Below, in pieces: positions 14,955 to 23,031 of a stretch of 27,126 nucleotides of DNA (positions within the stretch are counted from its first letter, which is position 1; every line of letters starts with the position of its first letter). The stretch is from the NCBI GenBank assembly GCA_947628395.1, contig CANQZP010000009.1:1-27126 (forward strand). The letters are read 5' to 3'. A program made the position numbers and the translations under genes. This DNA comes from an uncultured Clostridia bacterium (lineage in GTDB: Bacteria > Bacillota > Clostridia > TANB77 > CAG-508). The notes beneath the pieces are model-generated. The model searched no databases. It was not told where the DNA came from and was given only the letters and a program-made list of their open reading frames with translations.

Positions 14955-17069
14955 TTATTTTATGATTAGCTCTCCAAATCCTATTTGAGCCTCTTTCATT
15001 TTCTTTATTAACTCTTTTTGTAATTTAACATTTCCAAGTGATTTGTTACCAATATCAATTCTAATTCTATGTCCGCCTAATGTTAGACAATGATATTTAG
15101 ATTCAATTAAAATTTTATCTTCAAAAGAAATATTGTAATCTTCTGGGATCATAAAGCCTTCAGTATATTTTTCTTTATCAGTAACTCCCTCTATTTTTCC
15201 AAACATAACCTTGTCAAGTTCCATAAGTTCTCTTAATATTTTCTCATCATTTGTAGCACACACATTAAAATTCAAATAATGTTTTTCTGTGAATTCATCA
15301 GCCTTTTGTTTAATATGTGAAACTATTTCTAATCCTAATTTTTGAGATTTATCGTTTTCTCCATGATGTTTTCCAGTAAGTTTAACTAAACATTCAGCAA
15401 GTCCCATAATTCCTATTGACAAAGTACCATATTTGTTTACTCTTCTTAATCTATCTCTTGGCTTTAATCTCTCACCATCCATCCATATTCCTTGACCAAT
15501 TAAAAATGGAAAATTATATACTCTTTTATCTGCTTGATATTCATATCTATCTAATAATTCATCTTTAACAATTTCTAAAGTTTCATCTAATTTTTCATAA
15601 AATTTATCTAGATTGCCTTCTGCTTCTATACTTAATTTTGGTAAATTGATTGTAGTAATAGATAAATTACCTCTACTTACCGAAGTATTCTCTCCAACGA
15701 TACTTTCATATACCCTTATAGAATTTCCCATATATGCAACTTCTGAATTTTCATCATCTTTTTCTAATCCTGAATTATTAAATTTTGAATCTAAAAAAGA
15801 GAACGAAAATAATAATTTTTCAGAATTTATTTTGCATGCAAGCTCAAATAAATCATAATTAGGATCACCTTTTTTATAATTAACTCCATCTTTTATTTTT
15901 ATAACTGTTTTTGGATATTTAGGTAATTCATTATTACCAATTCCAGCTTCCATTGCTAATAAAAAGTTCTTTATAATCATTCTTCCTTCTTTAGAAGTAT
16001 CAGTACCTAAATTTACTGTTGTATTAGGAAGTACAGCTCCAGCCTTTGTTCTCATTGTATTTAGATTATATATAAATGCTTCCATCGCTTGATATACAGA
16101 CTTATCTGTCTTTTGCATAGCTTTATCATAAGTTATTCTAAATAATCTTTTTAATTGCTCAGAATCTCTACAATAAGTATCAAATATTGATATATCAAAA
16201 TCTATTGTTGTTATTCTATCTATTTCTCTTTCCATTCCATTTACAGCAGCAAAAATTCCAAACTCAGTAAAGTCTAAAAAATCATGTAATGTTTGTCTAA
16301 AATGCTTTTTGAAAGTTTTGATTACTCCAGGCGCAAAATAATAATCAAGAGCAGGAATACTTTGTGGTCCATGTTGGTCATTTTGATTTGCTTGAATACT
16401 AATTGATGCTAAAATTTCATAAGTCATTATACTATTAGGTTCTCTAAAATAGCCATCACCTGTTGAAAATCCATCTTCATACAACTTATTCAAATCTATA
16501 TGGCAACAATTTGTTGTTCCCATTGGAAAATAATCTAAATCATGTATATATATTTCTCCACTCTCATGTAAATCAACATATTTTCTTTTTACTAAATATG
16601 ACTTTGAAAATTCCTTTGACAAAGTTTGTCCATACATAAGCATTGAAGCCATGGCAGTAGATCTTCCAGATAATATATCTTCTTCTGTTGGCTCTAATCC
16701 TAAGTTTTCTACTGCTTTAAGGAACTTATGTTGCTTCTTTTCATCAAAGAAAACTTTTCTAGACTGATTTCTTCTCTCTCTATAAGATGAAAACGACTCA
16801 TATACATCTGTATATCCTTCTTTTTTCAAAGTAGCCTCAATTAAATCTTGTATTTCTTCTATCTTTATTCTATCTTCTTTTTTATTTTTAATTTCTTCAA
16901 TTACAATATTATATACTTTATAAATATCTTTTTCAGTATATTTAGAATTTTCATTCTCTCTTTTAATACTATCGAACCCTTTTTTTATAGCAATTACAAT
17001 TTTAGCACCATTAAATTCAACTTTTTTTCCATCTCTTTTAACAACAATAATATCAATATTTTCAGGCAT
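14955..17069 (-). CDS. NrdD-like anaerobic ribonucleotide reductase homologue lacking the glycyl-radical end
   Basis: A 704-residue homologue of class III ribonucleotide reductase. An ATP-cone occupies about residues 6-95 (VVKRDGKKVEF...). The core follows, with HDLDYFPMGTTNCCHID, NQNDQHGPQSIPALDYY, GTDTSKEGR, SRGNLSITTINLPKL and YGTLSIGIMGLAECLVKLTGKHHGE. Two essential parts seem absent. The protein ends at EAQIGFGELIIK, before the CxxC zinc cluster and the glycyl-radical loop, and only 18 bp separate the stop from the next gene. The finger-loop motif usually written YMGCRTRV reads YMGNSIRV (Asn449). HSRAG is also changed to MRTKAG. No nrdG is adjacent. It is probably not a working reductase on its own; a regulatory paralogue is possible. 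AGGAGAG precedes the ATG. Confidence 0.85.
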   Translation of the reverse strand: MPENIDIIVVKRDGKKVEFNGAKIVIAIKKGFDSIKRENENSKYTEKDIYKVYNIVIEEIKNKKEDRIKIEEIQDLIEATLKKEGYTDVYESFSSYRERRNQSRKVFFDEKKQHKFLKAVENLGLEPTEEDILSGRSTAMASMLMYGQTLSKEFSKSYLVKRKYVDLHESGEIYIHDLDYFPMGTTNCCHIDLNKLYEDGFSTGDGYFREPNSIMTYEILASISIQANQNDQHGPQSIPALDYYFAPGVIKTFKKHFRQTLHDFLDFTEFGIFAAVNGMEREIDRITTIDFDISIFDTYCRDSEQLKRLFRITYDKAMQKTDKSVYQAMEAFIYNLNTMRTKAGAVLPNTTVNLGTDTSKEGRMIIKNFLLAMEAGIGNNELPKYPKTVIKIKDGVNYKKGDPNYDLFELACKINSEKLLFSFSFLDSKFNNSGLEKDDENSEVAYMGNSIRVYESIVGENTSVSRGNLSITTINLPKLSIEAEGNLDKFYEKLDETLEIVKDELLDRYEYQADKRVYNFPFLIGQGIWMDGERLKPRDRLRRVNKYGTLSIGIMGLAECLVKLTGKHHGENDKSQKLGLEIVSHIKQKADEFTEKHYLNFNVCATNDEKILRELMELDKVMFGKIEGVTDKEKYTEGFMIPEDYNISFEDKILIESKYHCLTLGGHRIRIDIGNKSLGNVKLQKELIKKMKEAQIGFGELIIK

Positions 17070-17098
17070 ATTATCTCTCCTATTCCTATATTGTCAAA

Positions 17099-17127
17099 AT
17101 TATATATATTTCAAATTTTTTTGTCAA
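17099..17127 (-). promoter_or_regulatory. Promoter of the nrdD-like/ABC operon
   Basis: A perfect minus-strand TTGACA (17122-17127), 17-bp spacer and TATAAT (17099-17104). No NrdR-box pair was recognised around it. Confidence 0.82.
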
Positions 17128-17154
17128 GAAATCTACCAATGTATTACGTAAAAC

Positions 17155-17183
17155 AAAAAAAGAGTCTTTAAAACTCCTTTTTT
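17155..17183 (-). terminator. Terminator of the acyl-CoA synthetase gene
   Basis: Arms AAAAAAGGAGT and ACTCTTTTTTT around a 7-nt loop, with a T run on the minus strand, just after the stop at 17191. Confidence 0.75.
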
Positions 17184-17190
17184 GATTAAA

Positions 17191-18894
17191 TTATTTTATT
17201 TTCTTCATTTCCTCAAATCTCTTTATTTTAGCAGTAGTAGTCTTAATCATCTCCTCATCAGTAACTATAATATTCTTTATATGCTTATAATTAGGTATTT
17301 CACTATTTATTTTTTTAATATCTTTCCAAATCATATCCTCAATATCTTTTTCAGATTTTTCTGGACAATTCTCTTTCATATATTCCTTGTCATATACAAT
17401 TTTAGCTGATACTACCAAATCATCATTTTTCTCTTTTCCAAATACCATACATTCAGAAACATAAGGTAAATTTCCTATCAATGTTTCTAATTCCTCTGGA
17501 TATACGTTTTTTCCATTTTTTAAAACTATTACATTTTTCTCTCTACCAGTTATAAATATAAAACCATCTTTATCCATATATGCTAAGTCACCAGTATGAA
17601 ACCATCCATCTTTCAATACCTTATTTGTTTCTTCTTCATTCTCATAATATCCAAGCATTACATTAGGACCTTTTGCTATTATTTCACCAATTCCATTTTC
17701 ATTAGGATTATCTATCTTTATTTCTACTCCAGGCATTGGAAGACCTGTAGAACCTGCACGACAGGCTTTTATGCTTTCAGCAGCAAGAACTGGTGAAGTT
17801 TCAGTTAATCCATATCCTTGAATTGTTACTATTCCGAAATCTCTGAATCCATCTGCTACTTTTGGATCTAAGCCAGAAGCTCCACTTATTACTGAACGTA
17901 ATTTTCCACCTAATTTATCAATAACTTCTTTAAAAACTTTTTTCCTTATATCAATACCAAACTTAAGTAAAAATTTAGTTAATTTGATTCCAAATTTTAC
18001 TTTTTTTGTTTGTCCTGTTTTTTCTATTTCTTGCCAAATCTTTTTGTATATAGATTCTATAAGTAATGGTACACATACGAATGTTGAAACTTGATATTCT
18101 ACTAAATTTTTCTGAACATGTCTTAATCCATCACAAAATACGTTAGTTGCACCTCTACTTAAAAACATCAAAATTCCTGTACAACCAAAAGTATGATGGA
18201 AAGGTAAAAATGCAATATTAGTATCAGTAGAACGAATATCTTCACATTTCGTCATAGCATATATATTAGAAGCAATATTTTTATGTGATAACATAACAGC
18301 TTTAGCAGCTGATGTTGTTCCTGATGTAAATAATAATATACTCATTTCATTACAATTTATCTCACTATCAAGAAAATCTCTATTACCTTTTTCTAATAAA
18401 CTTTTACCCTTTTCCATAATTTTATATATACAATCGAACTCTGTATCTTCATCCATACATATAAAATCTTTTACTTGAGTTTTATTATTATTTTTTATAT
18501 TATTTATCATTTCGATATATGAATCTTCAAAAACTATCGCATCAGCTTTACTTTTTTCTAAAGAATATTCTATTTCTTTTTCTGGAAGTCCTTTATCTAG
18601 AGGAATTACTATTCCAGTTCCATTAACTACTGCTAAATATGTAAGAATCCATTCATATCTATTTTTTCCTATTATTGCTATTCTTTTTCCTTTTAAATTT
18701 CTATTTATTAATCCTGTTCCAAGCTCATTTATTTGCTCTCCAAATTGTTTATATTTTATATACTCATATTCCTTTTCTTTCTTTTTAATTATAAAAGCAT
18801 TATTATCTGGATATAATTCCACTGTATTATTTATAATTTCTCTTATGTTGTCAAATTCCTTTGCTTCATATAGGTTCATTCTTTTATCTTCCAT
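17191..18894 (-). CDS. AMP-dependent long-chain acyl-CoA synthetase (FadD-like)
   Basis: Acyl-CoA synthetase of 567 residues that activates a fatty acid with ATP and then CoA. The nucleotide-binding motif LLFTSGTTSAAKAVMLSHKN begins at residue 187; its Gly/Pro/Gly positions are replaced by Ser/Ala/Ala, as I recall for a Firmicute subfamily. GYGLTETSP, TGDLAYMDKDGFIFITGR and the KNGKNVYPEELE hinge with the catalytic lysine region are present. No signal peptide or membrane helix is evident. The ATG at 18894 has a weak AGGA 12 nt away, and GGAAG inside the frame would suit an alternative start five codons later (MNLYEAKEF). It is divergent from the DUF1836 regulator. Confidence 0.88.
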   Translation of the reverse strand: MEDKRMNLYEAKEFDNIREIINNTVELYPDNNAFIIKKKEKEYEYIKYKQFGEQINELGTGLINRNLKGKRIAIIGKNRYEWILTYLAVVNGTGIVIPLDKGLPEKEIEYSLEKSKADAIVFEDSYIEMINNIKNNNKTQVKDFICMDEDTEFDCIYKIMEKGKSLLEKGNRDFLDSEINCNEMSILLFTSGTTSAAKAVMLSHKNIASNIYAMTKCEDIRSTDTNIAFLPFHHTFGCTGILMFLSRGATNVFCDGLRHVQKNLVEYQVSTFVCVPLLIESIYKKIWQEIEKTGQTKKVKFGIKLTKFLLKFGIDIRKKVFKEVIDKLGGKLRSVISGASGLDPKVADGFRDFGIVTIQGYGLTETSPVLAAESIKACRAGSTGLPMPGVEIKIDNPNENGIGEIIAKGPNVMLGYYENEEETNKVLKDGWFHTGDLAYMDKDGFIFITGREKNVIVLKNGKNVYPEELETLIGNLPYVSECMVFGKEKNDDLVVSAKIVYDKEYMKENCPEKSEKDIEDMIWKDIKKINSEIPNYKHIKNIIVTDEEMIKTTTAKIKRFEEMKKIK

Positions 18895-18931
18895 ATTTTA
18901 TTACGATCCTTTCCAAAGGTATAAATCTTTC

Positions 18932-18954
18932 AATCTAGTTTTCAATACTAGATT
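18932..18954. promoter_or_regulatory. Inverted repeat, candidate operator
   Basis: Perfect 8-bp arms AATCTAGT and ACTAGATT separated by 7 bp, lying between the likely -10 of the acyl-CoA synthetase gene (GATAAT, 18952-18957) and its start codon. Position and symmetry suit a repressor operator. It does not match the FapR box that I know. Confidence 0.45.
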
Positions 18955-18972
18955 ATCATATACGATTTAACA

Positions 18973-18988
18973 TGTCAAGTAATTGACA
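18973..18988. promoter_or_regulatory. Back-to-back -35 elements of divergent promoters
   Basis: TGTCAA (18973-18978) and TTGACA (18983-18988) are perfect opposite-strand -35 hexamers only 4 bp apart. The leftward one serves the acyl-CoA synthetase with a short 15-bp spacer to GATAAT. The rightward one serves the DUF1836 gene. The two promoters must compete or share a regulator. Confidence 0.5.
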
Positions 18989-19012
18989 TTACTTCTGACC
19001 ATGTGGTATTAT
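18983..19012 (+). promoter_or_regulatory. Promoter of the DUF1836 gene
   Basis: TTGACA (18983-18988), 18-bp spacer, TATTAT (19007-19012). Confidence 0.65.
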
Positions 19013-19035
19013 ATATATGTTAGGAAGTGTGATAT

Positions 19036-19554
19036 ATGAGTAAAAAAACAGATATTTTAGAAAGAAAAAAAGAAGTTAATATTAACAAGTTCCATATTCC
19101 AAGATGGGAGGAACTTCCAAATATAGACTTATATCTTGACCAATTAGTAACGCTTTTAGAGCAGTATCTAGAGCCTTATATTGGTTCAAGAGATGGTACA
19201 ATAATTACAAAAACTATGATAAATAATTATGTTAAACAACAAATAATTTCTGCTCCTGAGAAGAAAAAATATAATAGAAATCATATAGCAAGTCTTTTTG
19301 TTATTTGTACTTTAAAACAAGTATATAGTATAAATGATATATCTGAACTAATAAATTTAGCTATAAAAAATACTAGTATTGATGAAGCTTATGATACTTT
19401 TTGCTGTGAACTTGAAAAAGCTATAAGTTTAACATTTAACCAAGAAAATTATACTTTAGAAGATAATTTGACTTTTGAAAAGAAACTTTTAAAAAGCGTT
19501 ATTCTTTCTTTTGCTAATAAATTATATGTAGAGAAAGTATTTTTAAATAAATAA
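19036..19554 (+). CDS. DUF1836 family protein, probable regulator
   Basis: Protein of 172 residues matching DUF1836 (YkrK-like): FHIPRWEELPNIDLYLDQ, then a helix-turn-helix-like segment with TITKTMINNYVKQQ (read as IITKTMINNYVKQQI) and the YNRNHIASLFVICTLKQVYS stretch. The family has a MerR-like N-terminal fold, so DNA binding is likely but unproven. Divergence from the acyl-CoA synthetase with nearly fused promoters suggests it may control that gene. AGGAAGTG precedes the ATG at 19036. No ordinary terminator follows; a REP-like sequence begins about 10 bp after the stop. Confidence 0.82.
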   Translation: MSKKTDILERKKEVNINKFHIPRWEELPNIDLYLDQLVTLLEQYLEPYIGSRDGTIITKTMINNYVKQQIISAPEKKKYNRNHIASLFVICTLKQVYSINDISELINLAIKNTSIDEAYDTFCCELEKAISLTFNQENYTLEDNLTFEKKLLKSVILSFANKLYVEKVFLNK

Positions 19555-19566
19555 AATTCTGCAAAT

Positions 19567-19614
19567 TTTTTCAGACATGGGGACGGCAATGTCTATTTAA
19601 GTTAAGAAAAATTT
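19567..19614. repeat. Truncated copy of the GGGGACGG palindromic repeat
   Basis: TTTTTCAGACA, GGGGACGG, TGTCT and TTAAGAA occur in the same order as in the left arm of the complete palindrome at 26312-26392. The right arm is missing and is replaced by a short AAGAAAAATTTCTT hairpin, next to another palindromic element. Confidence 0.6.
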
Positions 19615-19625
19615 CTTCACTCATT

Positions 19626-19834
19626 AAAGCAGTATAATAATTGATTTTTAAATAGCTGCGCAGCGACCAAACGAGCGAAGCGAGTGCGATTGAAGCAACT
19701 TACAGATATTTTTGTATTTCGCATTTTCTTCGAAGAACGGGCGATTGATAATCGCCCCTACGAAATACTTTTTAATCTGAAAGTTGCGACAGCAAAGCTA
19801 TAAAAAAATCAATTATTATACTCGCTTTTTTTGG
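19626..19834. repeat. MITE-like imperfect palindrome of about 200 bp
   Basis: Much of the 310-bp gap between the convergent DUF1836 and amidase genes is one long imperfect inverted repeat. The outer arms share AGTATAATAATTGATTTTT, then ATAGCT, and further in GCAACTT(A/T)CAGAT and GTATTTCG. The centre has nested GC-rich hairpins (GCTGCGCAGC, CTTCGAAG, and GGGCGATT with AATCGCCC). The GC content is far above the flanks. No coding capacity is seen. It resembles a small non-autonomous mobile element. Confidence 0.65.
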
Positions 19835-19864
19835 GGTTCAGTTCACAAAAATCGCCTATGTTTT

Positions 19865-20338
19865 TTAATTTCTAACACCTTCAATATGAATAAATCTTGC
19901 CTTCCTATAATTATAACTAGACAATTTCCTATCATAAGAATCAAATGTATGAGAAGCAATACTTAAGTTTTCCCTATTTACAATTATTAAAGTATGTCCA
20001 TATATATTTCCATCAAAACTTAATTGTATAATATCTCCTATATCTACTTGATTATCATCTACTTCTTTTCCAAAAATACTTATGCCTTTATTTTGCACTA
20101 TAAAATTATATAAAAATTCTACACCTGTCCATGAAGGTGATTTATTATTCGCATTTTTATAATACCATCCATTTTCATTATAATTCATTATTCCACTTCC
20201 AGCATAAATACATTGAGATATAAAATTAGTACAATCTCCTCCAATTTTATCATAATTATAATATTTAGGATTTCTGCTATATGCCCACTTTTTAGCATAG
20301 GCTACAGCTTTTTCTCTATTATATTTCTTTATTTTCAA
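19865..20338 (-). CDS. Amidase_6-type cysteine hydrolase
   Basis: Protein of 157 residues resembling the putative amidase domain family (Amidase_6, NlpC/P60/CHAP-like fold). The predicted nucleophile is Cys36 in IGGDCTNFISQC and the histidine is His115 in YGHTLIIV; REKAVAYAKKWAYSRNPKYYNYD is the usual family opening. There is no signal peptide, so it is either cytoplasmic or exported in another way; its substrate is unknown. The start is TTG at 20338, supported by AGAGGGG 7 nt upstream. A perfect 12-bp hairpin lies immediately before that site. Confidence 0.82.
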   Translation of the reverse strand: MKIKKYNREKAVAYAKKWAYSRNPKYYNYDKIGGDCTNFISQCIYAGSGIMNYNENGWYYKNANNKSPSWTGVEFLYNFIVQNKGISIFGKEVDDNQVDIGDIIQLSFDGNIYGHTLIIVNRENLSIASHTFDSYDRKLSSYNYRKARFIHIEGVRN

Positions 20339-20349
20339 TCTTATCCCCT

Positions 20350-20378
20350 CTATTTATAATTTATTCAATTATAAATAG
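20350..20378. promoter_or_regulatory. Perfect 12-bp inverted repeat before the amidase gene
   Basis: Arms CTATTTATAATT and AATTATAAATAG with a 5-nt loop, ending directly before the Shine-Dalgarno of the amidase gene and 17 bp after the GNAT stop codon. It contains TATAAT-like hexamers on both strands. It may be an operator or an RNA hairpin that affects translation. Confidence 0.45.
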
Positions 20379-20394
20379 ATTGTGAGAATATGTT

Positions 20395-21477
20395 TTAAGG
20401 ATTAATTTTCTCCATTTCTTCTAAATATTTATCAGTAAAGATTTTCAACTTCTCTTTATTATCTTTTAATATCTCTATTAAATCATTTGCTTCTTTGTAT
20501 GCCATATCATAATCTTTTTTATTGACTTCAAATCTATTAAATGCAGCTTTTAATTCATCTTCATCAAGTAATATTATATTTCCATCTGATGTTAATACAA
20601 CATCAAGATACAAATCATCTTGATAAGGTATTCCATTTTCCTTACCTATTTTTCTTGCTATATCAAAATACCATTCAATAATTTCATTTTTTTCATTATA
20701 CATAGCAGTTAGTCTGAATTTTTTATTATAATCATAAAATTCAAGCCATTTATAATTATCATTTGCCATACATAAATTGGTATTACCTATTAAAAATGGC
20801 TTATACATTTTATTAAATTTAACTAATGCAACATCTCCTGAAAAATCCGGATTATTAAATGTATGTATTTTACATGATCCCTCTTTGACGATTTCCATAT
20901 TATTAGGGTCTGTCACAAATCTTTTCTTTAGACTAATCCAATATCTCTGTACAAGTTCATTTTCAACATATATTTCATTTTCTAGTACCCCACCATTATT
21001 TTGAATAGACTTTGCAGATCCAATATTATTTTTATCGCAATCCATTAAAACATTATCTATTCCTAGTTCTTTACATTTCTCTAATGCTAATCTTATTTGT
21101 TCTGTTGCATACCCTTTTCTTCTTTCTGATGGTCTTACACTATCTCCTATATGTCCTCCATAATTTAATAACTTTTCATTCAAACAATGCCTTATTTGAA
21201 GATTTCCTACTATTTTCTTATCTTTTTTTCTTATAGTTAAATATACCGTTGCAGGTATTCTATCTTTATCTATTGTTTCAGGAGATAAATCATTTTGTAC
21301 CTTTTTTAACCACTTATCAAAATCTTTAATTCTATCAAGTCCTCCATCACCTGCAATTTCATTTTCTCCATTATCAATAAATTCTTGTAAATATTCTTCT
21401 ATTTCTTTTTTATATTCTTTTGTTGGTATAACTAATTCCAACTCATCTTTATAATCTTCAAACTCATATTTAACCAT
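20395..21477 (-). CDS. GNAT acetyltransferase fused to a DUF402 domain
   Basis: Two-domain protein of 360 residues. Residues about 10-185 are a GNAT N-acetyltransferase with the acetyl-CoA loop RPSERRKGYATEQIRLALEKC, the beta strand NVLMDCDKNNIGSAK and the typical ending VQRYWI. Residues about 200-360 match DUF402: YKWLEFYDYNKKFRLTAMYN, IIEWYFDIARK, YQDDLYLDVVLTSDGNIILL and DEDEL. DUF402 (FomD/NTDP-like) proteins are phosphatases or nucleotide hydrolases in characterised cases. The combined role is unknown. AAAGGAGAGG precedes the ATG at 21477. Confidence 0.83.
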   Translation of the reverse strand: MVKYEFEDYKDELELVIPTKEYKKEIEEYLQEFIDNGENEIAGDGGLDRIKDFDKWLKKVQNDLSPETIDKDRIPATVYLTIRKKDKKIVGNLQIRHCLNEKLLNYGGHIGDSVRPSERRKGYATEQIRLALEKCKELGIDNVLMDCDKNNIGSAKSIQNNGGVLENEIYVENELVQRYWISLKKRFVTDPNNMEIVKEGSCKIHTFNNPDFSGDVALVKFNKMYKPFLIGNTNLCMANDNYKWLEFYDYNKKFRLTAMYNEKNEIIEWYFDIARKIGKENGIPYQDDLYLDVVLTSDGNIILLDEDELKAAFNRFEVNKKDYDMAYKEANDLIEILKDNKEKLKIFTDKYLEEMEKINP

Positions 21478-21512
21478 TATTACCTCTCCTTTTAAGGAAA
21501 TTTGTCATTTGC

Positions 21513-21546
21513 CTTGTAGGGCGTTTATTAATCGCCCTACAAGCAA
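21513..21546. repeat. Short GTAGGGCG palindrome in the leader of the GNAT gene
   Basis: Arms CTTGTAGGGCG and CGCCCTACAAG around a 9-nt loop. The core resembles the centre of the element at 19626-19834 (GGGCGATT...CGCCC followed by CTAC), so this is probably a minimal member of the same repeat family. Confidence 0.55.
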
Positions 21547-21570
21547 CTTACTAATTATATTCTTTGGAAA

Positions 21571-21603
21571 TTAATAAGAGTAATTAATTTACTCTTATTA
21601 AAT
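21571..21603. terminator. Inverted repeat at the end of the 122-residue gene
   Basis: Arms TTAATAAGAGTAA and TTACTCTTATTAA overlap the stop codon at 21584. The downstream T run on the minus strand is short, so termination may be weak. Confidence 0.45.
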
Positions 21604-21952
21604 AACCATCCTCACTATCTAGAAAAATATCTCCTATTTCCGGATAATCAATAGTCAAATCCATTGTATAAGCTACAACATTAGAACCATTTTCAGATGG
21701 TCTTTCATAATCCCAATCTTCTTTATATTTACTAACATATAATAAATTTAATATTCGTCCATATGTTAGTATACAATGATAAACAACTCTGTCATTATCT
21801 TTTTCAAATTTTTCAATTATTTTTGCGTAAAAATCATCTTTTTTAAATTCTTCAAGATTAAATGCATCTTTTTTTAAGTTAAACTTTTTACTTAAAATAT
21901 CCTTTCTAATTTCTGCTTCTTGTAATTGTTCTTCTCTTAAACTATCCATCAT
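21584..21952 (-). CDS. Uncharacterised 122-residue protein
   Basis: Small soluble protein without a recognised family. The first 40 residues are charged and helical (MMDSLREEQLQEAEIRKDI). The rest has a mixed alpha/beta character with DRVVYHCILTYGRILNLLY and a conserved-looking end, IGDIFLDSEDGYLIRVN. No catalytic motif is apparent. GGAAGGG precedes tandem ATG codons at 21952 and 21949. It has its own promoter, preceded by a dyad motif shared with the promoter of the WYL operon, so the two units may be co-regulated. Confidence 0.6.
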   Translation of the reverse strand: MMDSLREEQLQEAEIRKDILSKKFNLKKDAFNLEEFKKDDFYAKIIEKFEKDNDRVVYHCILTYGRILNLLYVSKYKEDWDYERPSENGSNVVAYTMDLTIDYPEIGDIFLDSEDGYLIRVN

Positions 21953-21991
21953 AACACCCTTCCTTTCTCATTCTATAAATTTTATATTTAT

Positions 21992-22020
21992 ATTATAAAA
22001 TCTATTAGGAAAAGCGTCTA
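21992..22020 (-). promoter_or_regulatory. Promoter of the 122-residue gene
   Basis: Minus-strand TAGACG (22015-22020), 17-bp spacer, TATAAT (21992-21997). Confidence 0.55.
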
Positions 22021-22027
22021 CCTTACT

Positions 22028-22041
22028 GGTCAAATGTGTCC
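22028..22041. promoter_or_regulatory. Dyad motif, copy 2 (candidate operator)
   Basis: GGTCAAATGTGTCC is an imperfect dyad (5 of 7 pairs) lying 7 bp upstream of the -35 element. The same arrangement occurs at 25682-25695. Confidence 0.45.
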
Positions 22042-22082
22042 ATGTTTGTGTTGCTTTTTTTGTAATATATTCTAATTCTTTT

Positions 22083-23015
22083 CTACAATCTAAACTTTTT
22101 ATCCTTTTCTGAATTTGAGATAATATAAATAATATTATCTATGTAAGTTTTTGTAATCGTATAATTATCTTTTTCTCCATAATTCTTTAATTCTGTTCTA
22201 TTTTCCTCATCCACACCTATAATATTTCTTGACAAATCAAGTACATCATAACTTCCATCACCTTTGCACCATTTTTGTAATTTCATTTGATCTATAAAAT
22301 TTTCAAAATTACCAAAATTATCTAACCATTTAGCAGTAAAATTCTTATAATACACATGTTTTAATTTTGTTTGGCTTGTTTCCTCGTTTACTTTATCTTT
22401 AAGTTCTTTTTTCTCTTTATAATAATTTTTTATATCAAATAAAGTATAATCTACTCTATCGTTGAAAATTCTATATCTTTGAGTATTTATTGTTACCGCT
22501 TTAAATACTGGCCAAATTAAATGACCATCATTTTTAGGATTTCTAATTATTTCATAAGCATCTTTAAATCTTTCAATTTCAATATTTTCTCTTACACAGA
22601 CATCAATTATTGCTTTCCATCCAATTACACAATCTAATGATAATTGGATGTTTAAGTTTTTATCTTTAAATCTGCAATTATCACATTCATACGGTAATTC
22701 ATATCTTTTTGCAATTTCTGTATATAATTTTGAATCGGCCGAATCTGGATCCACATATATTTCATCTATTTTTGAGTTTTTTCTAGGAGCATTATTAATA
22801 AACTTTATACCATTTATATTACCATTTAAATTATTGCTTACAAGATATGTTTTATCTCCATTTTTATCTATATAACCTGTATTTATTATCTTTTTTACCT
22901 TTTCTATATAACATTCCTTTAATTTCTTATATGCTTCACTATTTAAAAAAAGTTCAAAGTTCTTTATATTTTTTTTATATACATATTCATCATTATTTAC
23001 ATTATTATTTTCCAT
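22083..23015 (-). CDS. DUF6994-like protein of 310 residues
   Basis: Protein of unknown function. The middle shows YVDPDSADSKLY, GHLIWPVFKAVTINTQRYR and FNDRVDYTLFDIKNYY, and the end FTAKWLDNFGNFENFIDQM. These resemble the pattern of DUF6994, judged from memory and not searched. A CDNCRF pair might bind metal. It begins 16 bp after the phosphatase gene with AGGAGGT before the ATG, so it is the last gene of the FtsZ-like/WYL/phosphatase operon. No terminator is obvious. Confidence 0.6.
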   Translation of the reverse strand: MENNNVNNDEYVYKKNIKNFELFLNSEAYKKLKECYIEKVKKIINTGYIDKNGDKTYLVSNNLNGNINGIKFINNAPRKNSKIDEIYVDPDSADSKLYTEIAKRYELPYECDNCRFKDKNLNIQLSLDCVIGWKAIIDVCVRENIEIERFKDAYEIIRNPKNDGHLIWPVFKAVTINTQRYRIFNDRVDYTLFDIKNYYKEKKELKDKVNEETSQTKLKHVYYKNFTAKWLDNFGNFENFIDQMKLQKWCKGDGSYDVLDLSRNIIGVDEENRTELKNYGEKDNYTITKTYIDNIIYIISNSEKDKKFRL

Positions 23016-23031
23016 AATATACCTCCTAAAA

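Noticed and set aside
17070..17127. NrdR boxes upstream of the NrdD-like gene
   Set aside because: The TATATATAAT stretch is explained by the -10 region, and no second box at a suitable distance was seen.
16848..17409. Plus-strand Phe/Ile/Tyr-rich frames over nrdD-like and synthetase genes
   Set aside because: They are antisense shadows of AT-rich Lys/Glu/Asn-rich genes; the hydrophobic composition is an artefact of the complement.
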